This document shows, piece by piece, positions 1 to 10,537 of a DNA stretch of 64,000 bases. The translations under genes and the position numbers were made by a program. This stretch comes from Monoplex corrugatus (taxonomy: Eukaryota; Mollusca; Gastropoda; Littorinimorpha; Ranellidae), in NCBI GenBank assembly GCA_030674185.1, contig JAPXFY010000291.1:1-64000 (forward strand). Direction: 5' to 3'. The notes under the pieces are model-generated. The model was not told the DNA's origin. It saw nothing but the letters and a program-made list of their open reading frames with translations, and did no database searches. Position 1 is the first letter of the stretch. The number at the start of each line of letters is the position of its first letter.

Positions 1-799
1 GACGACTCTGTGGGAACCATAGTGAACTTCGCGATGTTTTTAGTCACTGCTTTTAAAATAGGAGAAGCATTTTTAACTTACGACTTTGAAACAACAGCTG
101 TCATTTTCTACATTAGTGCTTTACGAATATTCCCATGTATATACATTGAAGTGTGTTAAATTAATTGTATGTTGAACAGAAATGTGTATCTTGTGATTTC
201 CTCCGTGAAAGGGGTTGTTGGCCTAAAATTCATTAACATTTCAAGCTTCCTAAAAGAAAAAAAAAGTTTCCAAATGTGACTATTTTCATTCCCCAACTCA
301 CTTTTGGACAGTTGAAAGTTTAGGGTACAGGTTCCATGGAAAGGGACAATGTTACCTTTTTTTATCATTGTTATTATCATTTCTGCCCCGTTTTAAACTG
401 ACAAGTCATTACAAAATCACAAGATGAATAACTCCCACTTGAGCTTAAGAAGGAAAGAGATGAAATCCCACAAGAACCACATTCATACACAAGGGATCAT
501 TCTAGCTTTGGCAAGAATGCTGTGATCTACAAAATGACACAGCTTGGGTTTGTTATGATGTTAATTGTGTGCCATCATGTTTTCACTGAAATTTGCATTT
601 AGCCTGTAGTGAGTATTAATACATTTCAACTGTACACTAATAAACATACCTCTCCAGAAGGCAATGATGAGTTGAGCAAAGTACAAGTACCGACAACTCC
701 CACCACAGTTGACACTGGACACAGGCTGGCTGGGATAGCAATGCCAAGAAAGGGATAGGAATGATGGAGAAAGAGACTAATTGAAAGGAATTCCTCTAG
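1..799 (+). pseudogene. LINE-A 3' end and 3' flank (left outer M)
   Basis: The first 160 bases continue a LINE-A C-terminal reading frame that is also present at 7175-7330, 15860-16020 and 18640-18800, with recognisable DDSVGTIVNFAMFLVTAFK and a following FETTAV segment. The rest, to about 620, is the conserved untranslated 3' region shared by all LINE-A copies, including the stretch reading tcatttctgccccgtttt and a terminal block ending in tgttttcactg. From 620 to 799 comes the M-specific stretch whose minus strand is the 3' end of the downstream exon candidate, with a GAGAG/GTATGT donor-like site near 650. Broken and truncated at the window edge; no complete frame. Confidence 0.6.
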
Positions 800-1226
800 A
801 TCTTCCTGGCTGCTCGATCCTCCTGACTGGCTGACTGACTCCTGACTGACTGGCTGACTCACTGACTGGTTCCTTCTAGCTGGTTCCTCCTGACTGTCGG
901 GTTGGCTGTCTGGTTGGCTGGTTCCACTGAGCTGGATGGTTGGCTGGCTCCTTTGGGCTGTTTTCTTTTAGCTGGCTGATTGGCTGGTTCTTCTTGGCTG
1001 ATTCCTCCTGGCCCATTCATCCTGGATGGCTCTTCTGACTGATTCCTACTGGCTGGCTCCTCCTGGCTGGCTGGTTCCTCCTAGCCAGCTGGTTGGTTGC
1101 CTGGTTCCTCCTGGCTGGTTGGTTGGCTGCTTCATCATAGCTGGTTGGTTGAATGGATGGCTTCTTCTGGTTGCCTTTTTATGCCTGGCTGAGATCCCTG
1201 CCTCTACGAGGTTGCCTGAAGGATCC
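800..1226 (+). repeat. GGCTGG minisatellite array (M, left outer)
   Basis: Degenerate units of about 4 bp (GGCT/GGTT) and 6-9 bp (TCCTCCT) strung as ggctggttcctcctggct. The array begins with the shared end sequence ctagatcttcctggctgctc and finishes with the other shared end, ctacgaggttgcctgaagga. The same two ends bound the arrays at 8091 and 19403 and, in reverse, 47151 and 55756. Confidence 0.9.
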
Positions 1227-1489
1227 AGACAGAGAGGATCACCTGGGACCGGTCTCGGGAACGCCGGAGATAGCTTTCAGGTTGTCAACAGTACACCCCA
1301 GCCAAATCTGCAGCCGAAATACTTGACATGCGTCCATGCCGCCTATCCCATAGCCACAAGACTTGTCCAGAGTGTTCTGAAGATTCCCATCCCATTTCCC
1401 CGTAACATTCCACACCAGGATCTCCATTTGCTCTGCCCTTCACCAAACAGACAGCCATCGCAGAAGTGGGAATCCCGGAGCACCTGGCT
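1227..1489. repeat. Conserved 260-bp block between arrays (copy 1)
   Basis: Non-minisatellite sequence placed between two minisatellite stretches and repeated at 8661-8915, 19831-20089 and, inverted, at 46896-47150, 55501-55755 and 61257-61520. The minus strand reads MEILVWNVTGKWDGNLQ followed by about 45 open codons in every copy. The WNV start vaguely resembles the opening of an APE endonuclease but later motifs are absent, so I do not assign it. Confidence 0.6.
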
Positions 1490-1529
1490 CCTGTTGGCTG
1501 ACCCCTCCTGGCTGGCTGACTGACGGGCT

Positions 1530-1781
1530 TCACCTGGTTGACTGGCTTCTACTGACTGGCTGGATTCTCCTGGATGTCTGGTTGGATGGCTTCTGGTTGG
1601 TTCCTCCTGGTTGGCTGACTCTCTTCTCCCCTGGCTGGTTGGCTTGTCTTGCTGGCTCCTCATAGCCAGTTGATACTGTCTTACGAAAAGAAGAACGACA
1701 GAAGACTGAAGGAAGGGGGAAGGGATGAGGAGGGGGAGGTAGAGAGGGCAAAGGAAAGGGAGAGGACGCCATGCTCATCTC
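1530..1781 (-). pseudogene. Exon b candidate, left outer copy (frameshifted)
   Basis: On the minus strand a pyrimidine-rich stretch ending in tttcag is followed at 1781 by GAGATGAGCATGGCG. The second ATG has A at -3 and G at +4. The frame encodes MSMASSPFPLPSLPPPPHPF and then a Ser/Gln/Pro-rich tail made by the antisense of the minisatellite. Compared with 20055-20387 and 55197-55541 the frame shifts just after GYEEPA, so this copy ends differently. The array that follows lies in the overlapping 1490-1680 interval. Function unknown. Confidence 0.35.
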
Positions 1782-2064
1782 CTGAAACAGAAAGATAAAA
1801 CACCAGTTTAATCATTTACTCAAATGAACCCACCTATTATGAAATCAATGGTACATTCCATCTGCCAGACATCAATTAATCAGTAAACAATCCATATCAA
1901 CCATCCACAGCAGAGAATTATATTTTCGTGTCTCAAGAGCTTAAGCTCTTTAGCTGACTGTAAGCTTTACAACAATTTTCCTCGCAGGAAAGATGTTAAT
2001 TATTAATGTGATACATCATTCAAAACTTTTTTCTCACCAACGTATATGTTTTCACTGAGCTCAC

Positions 2065-2278
2065 CTTGAAACAGCAAGACAATAGGAAGCGGATGGATCG
2101 TCGAACTGAAGTCTGACCACCTTCTTCGTCAAGTTGTATGTCCTGGAGTTCAAGGACCAGATGGTTTATCAGACGTCAGTGTTTGTCTGACACGTGCTGT
2201 CATCCAGGATATCTGCCTGCCTGCCTGATGGTCTGTCTGATGAGTGGCCAGCTCGTCCAAGCCTCCTCATTGTTTCAT
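2065..2278 (-). other. Exon A candidate, left outer copy (214 bp)
   Basis: Minus-strand segment flanked by tctattctacag before it and by TTTCAAG/GTGAGCTC after it, both excellent consensus splice signals. The same 214-bp segment occurs at 20671-20884, 46118-46331 and 54700-54913 with the same borders. The last 37 codons before the donor are open and join in phase 0 with the exon at 1781 across a 283-bp intron. They read in part LVLELQDIQLDEEGGQTSVR, which I do not recognise. Confidence 0.42.
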
Positions 2279-2363
2279 CTGTAGAATAGACATTGACAAT
2301 TATAATTATCAACACGAACTAGCGACAATGTAAGCCCTATTTTGATAAAAGACTAAGACTACT

Positions 2364-3132
2364 TTGTCATCAATTAATAATGCTAATAAGCATGCACACG
2401 CGTTTGGTGTGTGTGTGTACATCATCATGTGCCCTGCCGTGTGGCATGGCGATCAGAGCCCTCCACACGGATCTATCCCTCGTCGCTGCAAGTACATCTC
2501 CCACCCTGTCTATCCTCAGCAACTCTTTCTTCAAGTCCGTCCAATATTTTCTCCCTGGGTCTACCCGGCACTCTTTTCCTCCAGCTTCCCTGCTGTGACC
2601 AGGTGCTCTAATTTCTCTAGCCACATAAAGTGTCATAAAAATGTGACTTGCATTTTCCTGATTTTCTTCATTTAAGTTCTCTTGTGTCTGTCTCCTTCTG
2701 TTTTATTTATTGTCCATGGACCTCTCAACATTTTTATTAGAAACTACATTTTAGTTGCTTCAATCTTGTTCTGACTTTGCGTGTTGACTGTCCACACAAC
2801 TGTACAATAGTATTAATTCTCAATAACACCCAGGAACTCTCTTCCTGATGTTAAGTGATAGGCATTTGCTGATAAGAACGCTTTTCGTCTTTTTGAATGC
2901 TGTTTTAGCTTGGCTGATTCTGCTAGCTATTTCTGATTTGCATCTGTCTTCTGGTGAAATGGCATCTTCCAGATATTTGCACTTATCGTGTGCCATTTGC
3001 TGTTATTTTGCATGCGATTTCTTTTTTGTTTTATTGATTATCATGACTACAGTCTTCTCGCTATTTAGCTTCAGCCCTTTATATTTGCTTTATATTTCGA
3101 TTATAATCACAAGATTGTGTAGGTCTTTTTCA
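2364..3132 (-). pseudogene. RTE-like LINE, RT thumb to C-terminus (left outer)
   Basis: Minus-strand remnant of the 3' half of an RTE-like ORF. Visible pieces in order are a post-RT segment with IESKYKGLKLNSEKT, a segment with CKYLEDAISPEDRCKSEI and SRISQAKTAFKKTKSV, and a terminal segment with GRPRENILDGLEE followed by ATRDRSVWRALIAMPHGRA, which matches the usual RTE ending (DR.WR.MIA...). Several stops and frameshifts separate them. It abuts, head to head, the endonuclease remnant on the plus strand at 3140. The long hydrophobic plus-strand frame over 2848-3225 is only its antisense. Confidence 0.72.
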
Positions 3133-3139
3133 TTTTCTG

Positions 3140-3913
3140 TGTGTAACAACGTAAATAGGGGCTTTTATGGACAAAATAATAAAATTGCAACATGGAGCGT
3201 TAGAATACTGTTGCAGAAAAGGTAAATTAGACAATATCAAAATGGAAATGGAAAGGCTTAACATAAGTATTTTAGGACTCGGGAAAGTGAGATGGAAGGG
3301 GGCAGGCATGATAACACCAGGATACATAAATATATTCTGATGGAAGCTCACCTGAAAGAGGAGTAGGCATCGTAATGGACATGGACAAATCAAAACGAGT
3401 TAAGGGATACTGGGCTGTGTCCGACAGTTTTGCTGGTTAAACTGGGTGGCAGGCCATTTGATATCAACATCATTCAGGTGTATGCACCAACATCCGCAAG
3501 TACTCAGGAAGAAGTTAACAACTTCTACGAAGTATTAGAGACGGCCAAGGCCCAGTGTAAAGTACAAGAAGTTAAATAATTATGGGAGATTTTTAATGCT
3601 AAAGTGGGACAGGATATGGTGGAGGATATAGCTGGACCTCATGTCCTTTGTACATAAAACGAAAGGGGAGGCAGACTTGTAGAATGGGCACAGATGAATG
3701 AGTTCATAGTAGGAAACACCTGCTTTGAGCAGCCTAATGGAAGAAAGTAGACTTGGACGAGTCCAGGAGATAATACCAAAAATCAGATTGACTACATCCT
3801 GATCAATAAAAGATTTAGAAATTCTTTACTGACAGCAAAAACACAACCAGGCGCAGACTGCAACAGTGACCACAATCCTTTAGTGGGAAGATTTAGGCTG
3901 AAATTAAGGAAAA
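3140..3913 (+). pseudogene. RTE-like LINE, APE endonuclease remnant (left outer)
   Basis: Plus-strand remnant of an apurinic-type endonuclease. Landmarks are ATWSVRILLQK (domain start), MEMERLNISILGLGKVRWKG, a VYAPT-equivalent segment near 3478, a GDFNAK segment near 3585 broken by one extra T, QIDYILINKRFRNS near 3785 and DCNSDHNPLVGRFRLKLR near 3860. Multiple stops. Homology ends at 3913, where the sequence passes without a gap into the CCAGCC minisatellite; the mirror junction is at 53053. The inner copies (21778 and 45237) continue into RT instead. Confidence 0.75.
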
Positions 3914-4297
3914 GCCATCCAGCCAACCAGCCCGCCTGGAGAAACCAGCCAGGAGGAAGGATGAGCCAGCCAAGAGGAATCAGTCAGGAGGAACCATCTA
4001 GGAGGAGCCAGCTAGACAGCCAGCCAGGAGGAACCAGCCAAGAGGAGCCAGCCAACCAGCCAGCTAGGAGGAACCAACCAAGTGGAGCCAGCCAACCAGC
4101 CAGCCAGGAGGAGCCAGTCAGGAAGAGCCGACCAACCAAACTGCCAGGAAGAGCCAGTCAGGAGGAACCAGCCAACCAGAGAGCCAGGAGGAACAGTCAG
4201 GAGCAACCAACCAGAAGGAACCAGTCAGTCACTCAGTCAGGAGGAGTCAGCCAGCCAGTCAGGAGGATCAAGCAGCCAGGAAGATCTAGAAAAAGAC
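3914..4297 (-). repeat. CCAGCC-strand minisatellite at M/N junction
   Basis: Same minisatellite family with the GGCTGG strand on minus. It starts directly at the broken endonuclease and ends at 4297 with the shared end ggaagatctaga. Mirror image of 52681-53052. The continuous translation is a Ser/Gln/Pro/Arg-rich string and is not evidence of a gene. Confidence 0.88.
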
Positions 4298-4866
4298 AGA
4301 AGACAGAGGTAGCAGATCGATGCCGTGATGAGGCGCGAGCACTCGATACACATGCGCAGAAGCTGACAAGTCAGCTGACCATTTGACTGTGCCTAAGTTC
4401 ACACTTACTCTTTCAAACATCCTGAAGAACTGGATGAATTGACAAATTCACAAGAAGCCACTATGATTGTGGTTACTCTTCCCACATGGAGGGGGATGCA
4501 CAAGATTGAAGCATAATCAAACTTCCAAGAAAGACCCTACAGAAACAACGGTAGGGAGAAGGGATGAGGAGGGGTGCAGGGAATGAGGGCAGAGGGGAGG
4601 GAGACGACACCATGTCCATTTCCTGAAACAGAAAGATAAAACATCAATTTGTCATTTACTCAAATAAATCGATCAAATAAATCAGCCTATTATGAAATCA
4701 ATGGTACATTCCTTCTCTCATATTTCATTCTGTCAGTAATCCACCTTAATTTGAATTGTTTTTGTATTTGTATATTTCAATGGATCTCATTTTGATGCAG
4801 TTACATGTAGCACCATCTTCACATTAACGGATTAACATCAAACTGAAGTATGGCTTAAATACAAAC
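4298..4866. other. Inter-module stretch with exon b-prime candidate on minus strand
   Basis: No complete gene. On the minus strand a tatctttctgtttcag acceptor-like site precedes 4622, from which a frame begins MDMVSSPSPLPS-like in the better preserved right-arm copies at 52334 and 60467. It is a diverged relative of the exon at 55197 but with no upstream 214-bp exon. The remainder is AT-rich spacer shared with 9362-9964. Confidence 0.4.
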
Positions 4867-5565
4867 TTGAAGGAAGAAAACACCCGTTTTTTAAGCTGTC
4901 TCACGATAGCTCATGCAGCATTCAGGAAGGGTCGGTCTACAATGGATCATGTATTCACTTTACGAACATTAATTGAAAAATATTTATTTAGAAATAGACA
5001 AAAAAACAACAACAACCAAAAAACAAAAAACAACCCCCCTCGACATTGCCTTTATATATTTTAAAAAAGTATATGACACAGCGAAGAGAACGTTTTATGG
5101 TCTGTATTATTACGAATGGATATCAAGGGAAGATGTTCAAAATTATCCAAACAGTGTACGCAACAGTCCGATCATGTGTATTATGTCGCAGAAAATGGAT
5201 ATTCCCATTTCTTTGAATGCCTCCATGGCCTAAGGCAAGGTTACATTGAAAGTCCTATCTGTTTTCTCTGCTGATCAATGAACTTGCAAAGATAATTATT
5301 CTAAGTGGAAAACATGGTGTTACGTTCACTTCAGATGAAATAGAACTTTTTATCATGTTTTTGTAGATGATCTTACTATTTAGATGTCAGCCGCTAGGTC
5401 TTCAACATCAACTTAACATCCTTCAACGAGAAAAAAAAGTGGCTACTATTGACAGTAAATTTAGATCATTCGAAAAGAAGTCTTTTGGAAGGGTGCTTTT
5501 CTTGATTCAAAAGAAAAATGTGATTTCAATGGCAGTAATTTGTAAAAGTAGTAAATTCTTACAGG
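4867..5565 (+). pseudogene. LINE-A reverse transcriptase fragment (left outer N)
   Basis: RT remnant with AHAAFRKGRSTMDHVFTLRT (finger region), a DF-KKAYDT-equivalent segment with stops near 5045, a LINELAKIIILSGKHG-like segment near 5270, an FVDDLTI-like catalytic motif near 5355, then LGLQHQLNILQREKK and a degraded NGSNLEVVNSYMYL region near 5530-5575. Frames change several times. The coding sense continues in 6286-7330 after the minisatellite. The site near 5295-5310 is uninterrupted here and serves as an empty site for the RLE-LINE at 10381-14397. Confidence 0.72.
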
Positions 5566-6285
5566 TATTTGGCTGGTTTCTTGTAGCTGGCTGGTTGGCT
5601 GGCTCTTTTTGGCTGGCTCCTCCTGACTGATTCCTCCTGGTTGGCTCCTCCTGGCTGGTTCTTCCTGGCTAGCTTGCTGGCTGGTTCCTCCTGGCTTGCT
5701 GGCTGGTTTCTCCTGGATGGCTCCTATTGGTTGGTTCATCCTGCTGACTGGATCCTCTTGGCTGGCTGGTTGGCTGACTCCTTCTGACAGATTTCTCCTG
5801 GCTGGCTGGTTGGCTAGTTGGCTGGTTCCTCCTGGCTGGCTGGTTTCTGCTGGCTGGCTGGTTCCTCCTGGCTGGCTAGTTGACTTGGTTCTTCCTGGCT
5901 GGCTGGTTGGCTGGTTCCTCTCAGGAGGTTGGTTGGCTGGTTCCTCCCAGCTGGCTGGTTTTTCCTGGCTGGCTGGTTCCTCCTGGCTGGCTGGTTCTTC
6001 TTGGCTGGATGGTTGGCTGGCTCCTCCTGACATATGTCTCCTGGCTGTCTGGTTGGCTGGTTCTTCCTGGCTGGCTGTTGGCTGGATCCTCCTTGCTGGC
6101 TGGTTCCTGCTGGATGGCCGATTGGTTGGTTCCTCCTGGCTGGCTGGTTGGCTGGTTCCTCCTGGCTGGCTGCTTTTTCGTAGCTGGCTGGTTGGCTGGC
6201 TCCTCCTGGCTGGTTTGTTGACTGGCTTCTTTTGGCTGGCTTCTTATTGCTGGCTGACACCCCTGCCGCTACGAGGTTGCCTGAA
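5566..6285 (+). repeat. Minisatellite embedded inside LINE-A (left outer N)
   Basis: About 720 bp of GGCTGG/TCCTCCT units placed between the YMYL segment of the RT thumb and the LPLRGCLK segment. From 5696 to 6334 the plus frame stays open through the array (GWLAGSSWLVPP-type peptide) and into the LINE-A coding sense, ending LPLRGCLKDPEKYESYFK. This is the longest array in the left arm and is mirrored beyond the right window edge. Confidence 0.9.
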
Positions 6286-7330
6286 AGATCCAGAAAAGTA
6301 CGAAAGCTATTTTAAGTACACTGAAACAGATTGAATGTTATTCACTAGACATATTCTTTTAAATGTTTGATGCTCAGGTAGATCCATTACTACTTTATGG
6401 TGCAGGAATGTGGGGTTATGAGAGACGCTATCAACTTGAACAGGTACATGTATATGCTTGCAAGAGATGTTTACACGTAAGATACAAAACAATATATCAT
6501 ATATTGTACGGAGAAGTGGGACATTTCCTCTCTAAATAACTGCTATTACTAGATGTATTAAATATTGGTTTTGACTACTGAAACATCCAGTAGGTGGGTA
6601 TTAAAAAAAAATATATATATATATATTCACTATGCATGGAATGCACAATGTTATTCACTATGCATGGAAAAGGTCATAGAACTTAGGTGTCCAAGATAAA
6701 AAAAAGCAACGTTTAATGTGAGAATGGTTTTGAAGAAGTTTGGCTTTTTGGGTGTGGCACCGAGAAACGATTCAGTAAAGAACTGAAAAAAAATATTATG
6801 AAGCAGTTTCTGTCACAGCTGGTGTAACCACTTTGTGCTCGCTGTTCACTATATGGCAAATGTCAGCCTATATTTGCAAGAGCTAAGTATATTAAGATCC
6901 TGTATGTGAAGGTGTTGAGGAATCTATGCCACAATTTAGGATGGGCGTATCCCCGTTAAACGTTCACAGACACCACTTTGCGCCTAGTACTGTCAACAAT
7001 ACATATCCAGTTTGTCCAAATGTGCAGGAAAACGGGATACATTTTCAGTTTGAGTACTCTATGTACAATTAGGTCAGACTATGTTTTCATTTAGATGTTA
7101 CTGAAGGCGACAACTTAGTTGTTTTTTGTTTTGTTTTGTTTTTTGTTTTGTTTTTTAATTTTTTTAGGAAAAATAACGGATGACACTGAGGGAACTATAT
7201 TGAACTTTGCGAAGTTTTTGGTCACTGCCTTTAAGATAAGAGAAGTATTTTGAATGTACAACTTTGAAACAACAGCTGTCCTTTTTGACATTAGTAGTTT
7301 AGGAACATTCCCCTGTATATACACTGAAAT
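6286..7330 (+). pseudogene. LINE-A C-terminal region (left, module P)
   Basis: Continues the LINE after the array. A segment equivalent to KIKCNSLDIFFKLFDAQV is followed by PLLLYGAGMWGYERRYQLEQ, the LYG...WGYE signature found after RT in many molluscan and vertebrate APE-type LINEs, and a further degraded region to the FETTAV segment near 7265. Stops and frameshifts throughout. A short A-rich run (7115-7165, TTTTG repeats) interrupts it. Mirrored at 62831-63865. Confidence 0.68.
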
Positions 7331-8090
7331 GTGTTAATTGTATGTTGAACAAAAATGTGCGTCTTGTGATTGCCTCCATGAAAGGGGCTGTTGGCCTAAA
7401 TTTATTAACATGCCGAGTTTCCGAAAAAAAACCCCAACAGCATTAGTTTCAAACTGTGAGTGCAACTTCATCTCCCAAGTCACTTTTGGACATTCGAAAT
7501 ATAAGGGTACAGGGATCTTGTTCCATGGAAAGGGACAATATTATCTTTGTTTAATTCATTATCATTATCATTTCTGCCCCGTTTCACGCCGACAGGTTAT
7601 TACAAAATTACAAAATCACAACATGAATAACTACCACCTCTGCTTTAGAAAGGAAAAAGAGAAAACCCCACAAGAACCACATGCATATATACAAGAGATT
7701 ATGCATTCTAGCTTTGACTCAAATACTGTGATCTACAAAATGGCACAACTTGGGATTTTATAATGTTAATCATATGCCATCATGTTTTCACTGATAGTTA
7801 CATTTAGCAAGTAGTGACTTAACACATTTTAAGTGCACATGTATACTAATAAACATACCTCCCCAGAAGGCAATGTAGAGTTTAGCGAAGCCCCAGCACT
7901 GACAGCTCACATCCCAGTTGACACTGGACGCAGGCTGGTTGGGATGGCAATGCCAAGAAAGGGACAGGAATGATGGAGGAAGAGACTAACAGAAATGGTC
8001 AACTGACTCGTCAGCTTCCGTGCATGTGTATTGAGTGCTTACGCCTCATCACGGCATCGATCTGCTACCCTCTGTCTCCTGTCTTTCTTC
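7331..8090. other. LINE-A 3' region and spacer, no gene
   Basis: Holds the shared LINE-A 3' untranslated block (catttctgccccgtttcac near 7570) and the ctgtgatctacaaaatggc segment near 7729, which is the uninterrupted form of the L2/CR1-like target at 16386. The tail (7860-8090) is the spacer preceding the array, related to the downstream end of the exon b region. Frames such as 7338-7763 have no recognisable product. Confidence 0.6.
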
Positions 8091-8660
8091 CAGATCTTCC
8101 TGGCTGCTTGATCCTCCTGACTGGCTGACTGACTCCTCCTGGCTGAGTGACTGACTGGTTCCTTCTGGTTGGTTGCTCCTGACTGTTCCTCCTGGCTCTC
8201 TGGTTGGCTGGTTCCTCCTGACTGGCTCTTCCTGGCAGTTTGGTTGGTTGGCTCTTCCTGACTGGCTCCTCCTGGCTGGCTGGTTGGCTGGCTCCACTTG
8301 GTTGGTTCCTCCTAGCTGGCTGGTTGGCTGGCTCCTCTTGGCTGGTTCCTCCTGATTGGCTGGTTTGCTGGCTCTTGGCTGGTTCCTCCTGGCTGGCTGG
8401 TGGTGGGCTGGCTCCTCTTCGTTAGTTCCTCCAGGCTGGGCTGACTGATTGGCTCTCCTCTTGGCTGGTTCCTCCTGGCTGGCTGGTTGGCTGGCTCCTT
8501 ATGGCTGGTTCCTTCTAGCTGGCATGTTGCCTAGTTCCTCCCAGCTGGAAGTTTGGCTGTTTCATCATGGCTGGATGGTTGGTTGGGTGGTTTCTTCTGG
8601 CTAGCTTCTCATGCCTGGCTGAGACCCCTGTCTCTACGAGGTTGCCTGAAGGATCCAGAC
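8091..8660 (+). repeat. GGCTGG minisatellite array (P)
   Basis: Begins with the shared agatcttcctggctgctt end and finishes with ctacgaggttgcctgaagga, like the M arrays. Between the ends it is the usual mixture of ggctggttcctcct units. Confidence 0.9.
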
Positions 8661-8915
8661 AGAGAGGATCACCTGGGACCAGTCTCGGGAACGCCGGAGA
8701 TAGCTTTCAGGTTGTCAACAGAACACCCCAGCCAATTCTGCAGCCGAAATACTTGACATGCGTCCATGTCGCCTATCCCATAGCCACAAGACTTGTCCAG
8801 AGTGTTCTGAAGATTCCCATCCCACTTCCCCGTAACATTCCACACCAGGATCTCCATTTGCTCTGCCCTTCACCAAACAGACAACCATCGCAGAAGGGGA
8901 ATCCCCGGAGCACCT
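8661..8915. repeat. Conserved 260-bp block (copy in P)
   Basis: Same block as 1227-1489 with scattered substitutions. The minus strand again reads MEILVWNVTGKWDGNLQ. It separates the array at 8091 from the bidirectional array beginning at 8916. Confidence 0.6.
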
Positions 8916-9361
8916 GGCTCCTGTTGGCTGACCCCTCCTGGCTGTCTAACTGCCTGGCTTGTACTGACTGGCTGGATTCTCCTGGATGGCTTGTTGGATG
9001 GCTCCTGGTTGATTCCTGCTGGTTGGCTGACTTGCTTGTCCTCCTGGCTGGCTGGCCAGGAGGAACCAGCCAAGAGCCAGCAAACCAGCCAATCAGGAGG
9101 AACCAACCAAGAGGAGCCAGCCAACCAGCCAGCTAGGAGGAACCAACCAAGTGGAGCCAGCCAACCAGCCAGCCAGGAGGAGCCAGTGAGGAAGAGCCGA
9201 CCAACCAAACTGCCAGGAAGAGCCAGTCAGAAGGAACCATCCAACCGGACAGCCAGGAGGAACAGTCAGGAGCAACCAACCAGAAGGAACCAGTCAGTCA
9301 CTCAGCCAGGAGGAGTCAGTCAGTCAGTCAGGATGATCGAGCAGCCAGGAAGATCTAGAAG
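8916..9361. repeat. Minisatellite that flips strand at about 9055
   Basis: From 8916 to about 9055 the array runs in the GGCTGG sense; after ctcctggctggctggccagg it runs in the CCAGCC sense to 9361, ending with the shared ggaagatctagaag. The switch makes a short perfect palindrome (cctggctggctggccagg region). It joins the P module to the inner N module and is mirrored at 61115. Confidence 0.88.
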
Positions 9362-9964
9362 AAAGACAGGAGACAGAGGATAGTAGATCGATGCTGTGAT
9401 GAGGCGTAAGCACTCGATACCATGCGCAGAAGCTGACAAGTCAGCTGACCATTTGACCTGTGCCTGAGTTCACACACAACTCTGTCAAACATCCTGAAGA
9501 ACTGGATGAATTGACAAATTCACAAGCCAACAGAAGCCAATATGATTGTGGTTACCCTTCCCACAAGGAGGGGGATGCACAAGATTGAAGCATAATCAAA
9601 CTTCCAAGAAAGACCCTACAGGAAACAACGGTAGGGAGAAGGGATGAGGAGGGTGCAGGGAATGAGGGCAGAGGGGAGGGAGAAGACACCATGTCCATTT
9701 CCTGAAACAGAAAGATATAACATCAGTTTGTCATTTACTCAATTAAATCGATCAAATAAATCAGCATATGAAATCAATGGTGCGTTCCTTCTCTCATGTT
9801 TCATTCTGTCTGTAATCCACCTTAATTTGAATTGTTTTTGTATTTGCATATTTCAATGGATCTCATTTTGATGCATATTTCAATTGATCTCATTTTATGC
9901 AGTTACATGTAGCACCATCTTCACATTACCGTGATTAACATCAAACTGGAGGTATGGCTTACAG
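9362..9964. other. Inter-module stretch, no gene
   Basis: Copy of 4298-4866 with the same minus-strand tttctgtttcag acceptor-like site near 9700 and an MDMVSSP-type frame behind it. Nothing else recognised. Confidence 0.4.
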
Positions 9965-10380
9965 ACAAACTTGAAGGAAGAAAACACCCGTTTCTTAAGC
10001 TCTCTCACAATAGCTCATGCAGCATTCAGGAAGGGTCGGTCTACAATGGATCATATATTCACTTTACGAACACTAATTGAAAAATATTTATTTAGAAATA
10101 GACAACAACAAAAAAACAAACCTCGACATTGCCTTTATAGATTTAAAAAACCATAACACGTGAATAGAACGTTTAATGGTCTGTATTATCACGAATGGGT
10201 ATCAAGGGAAGATGTTCAAAATTATCCAAGCACTGTACGCAACAGTTAAAGCATGTGTATTATGTTATAGTAAAATGGATATTACCATTTATTTGACTGC
10301 CTTCAAGACCTAAGGCAAGGTTGCATTGAAAGTCCTATCCTGTTTTCTCTGCTGATCAATGAACTTGAAAAGATAGATAG
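9965..10380 (+). pseudogene. LINE-A RT fragment, part 1 (left inner N)
   Basis: Carries AHAAFRKGRSTMDHIFTLRT and a degraded YHEWVSREDVQNYPSTVRNS segment. The reading is cut at 10380, inside the sequence gaacttgaaaagata, by the RLE-LINE insertion; the coding sense resumes at 14398 with ttctaagcggaaaacatgg. Sister copies near 5290, 51650 and 59780 are uninterrupted there. Confidence 0.75.
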
Positions 10381-10537
10381 AAAGAAACTCTAGGGAGAGC
10401 TAGACAACAGAAGGTCTTCAGAGAAGTAACCCCCTTAGACAAGTGTTTCGGCCCTAAACTTCTTACACTCTCGGGGGGCCGGGCCACATCCAGGTCATGA
10501 CTCCTGGATGCCCTTCTGCTGTTGTCTTTTTTTTTTT

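Noticed and set aside
1285..1663. Overlapping minus-strand frames in the M array and conserved block
   Set aside because: Array-derived or of unrecognised content; kept only as a conserved block, not as genes.
2848..3225. Hydrophobic 125-residue membrane-protein-like frame, repeated at 21463, 45161 and 53743
   Set aside because: It is the antisense of the RTE thumb region (SRISQAKTAFKKTKSV), which is the strand with recognisable homology.
3914..4297. Regular repeats considered as a CRISPR array
   Set aside because: There are no constant repeats with unique spacers, units vary in length and drift, and the genome is eukaryotic.
5696..6221. Trp/Leu/Gly-rich frames resembling multi-pass membrane proteins (GWLAGSSWL)
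   Set aside because: They are translations of the GGCTGG minisatellite; every frame of the repeat is largely stop-free because the repeat lacks stop-forming triplets.
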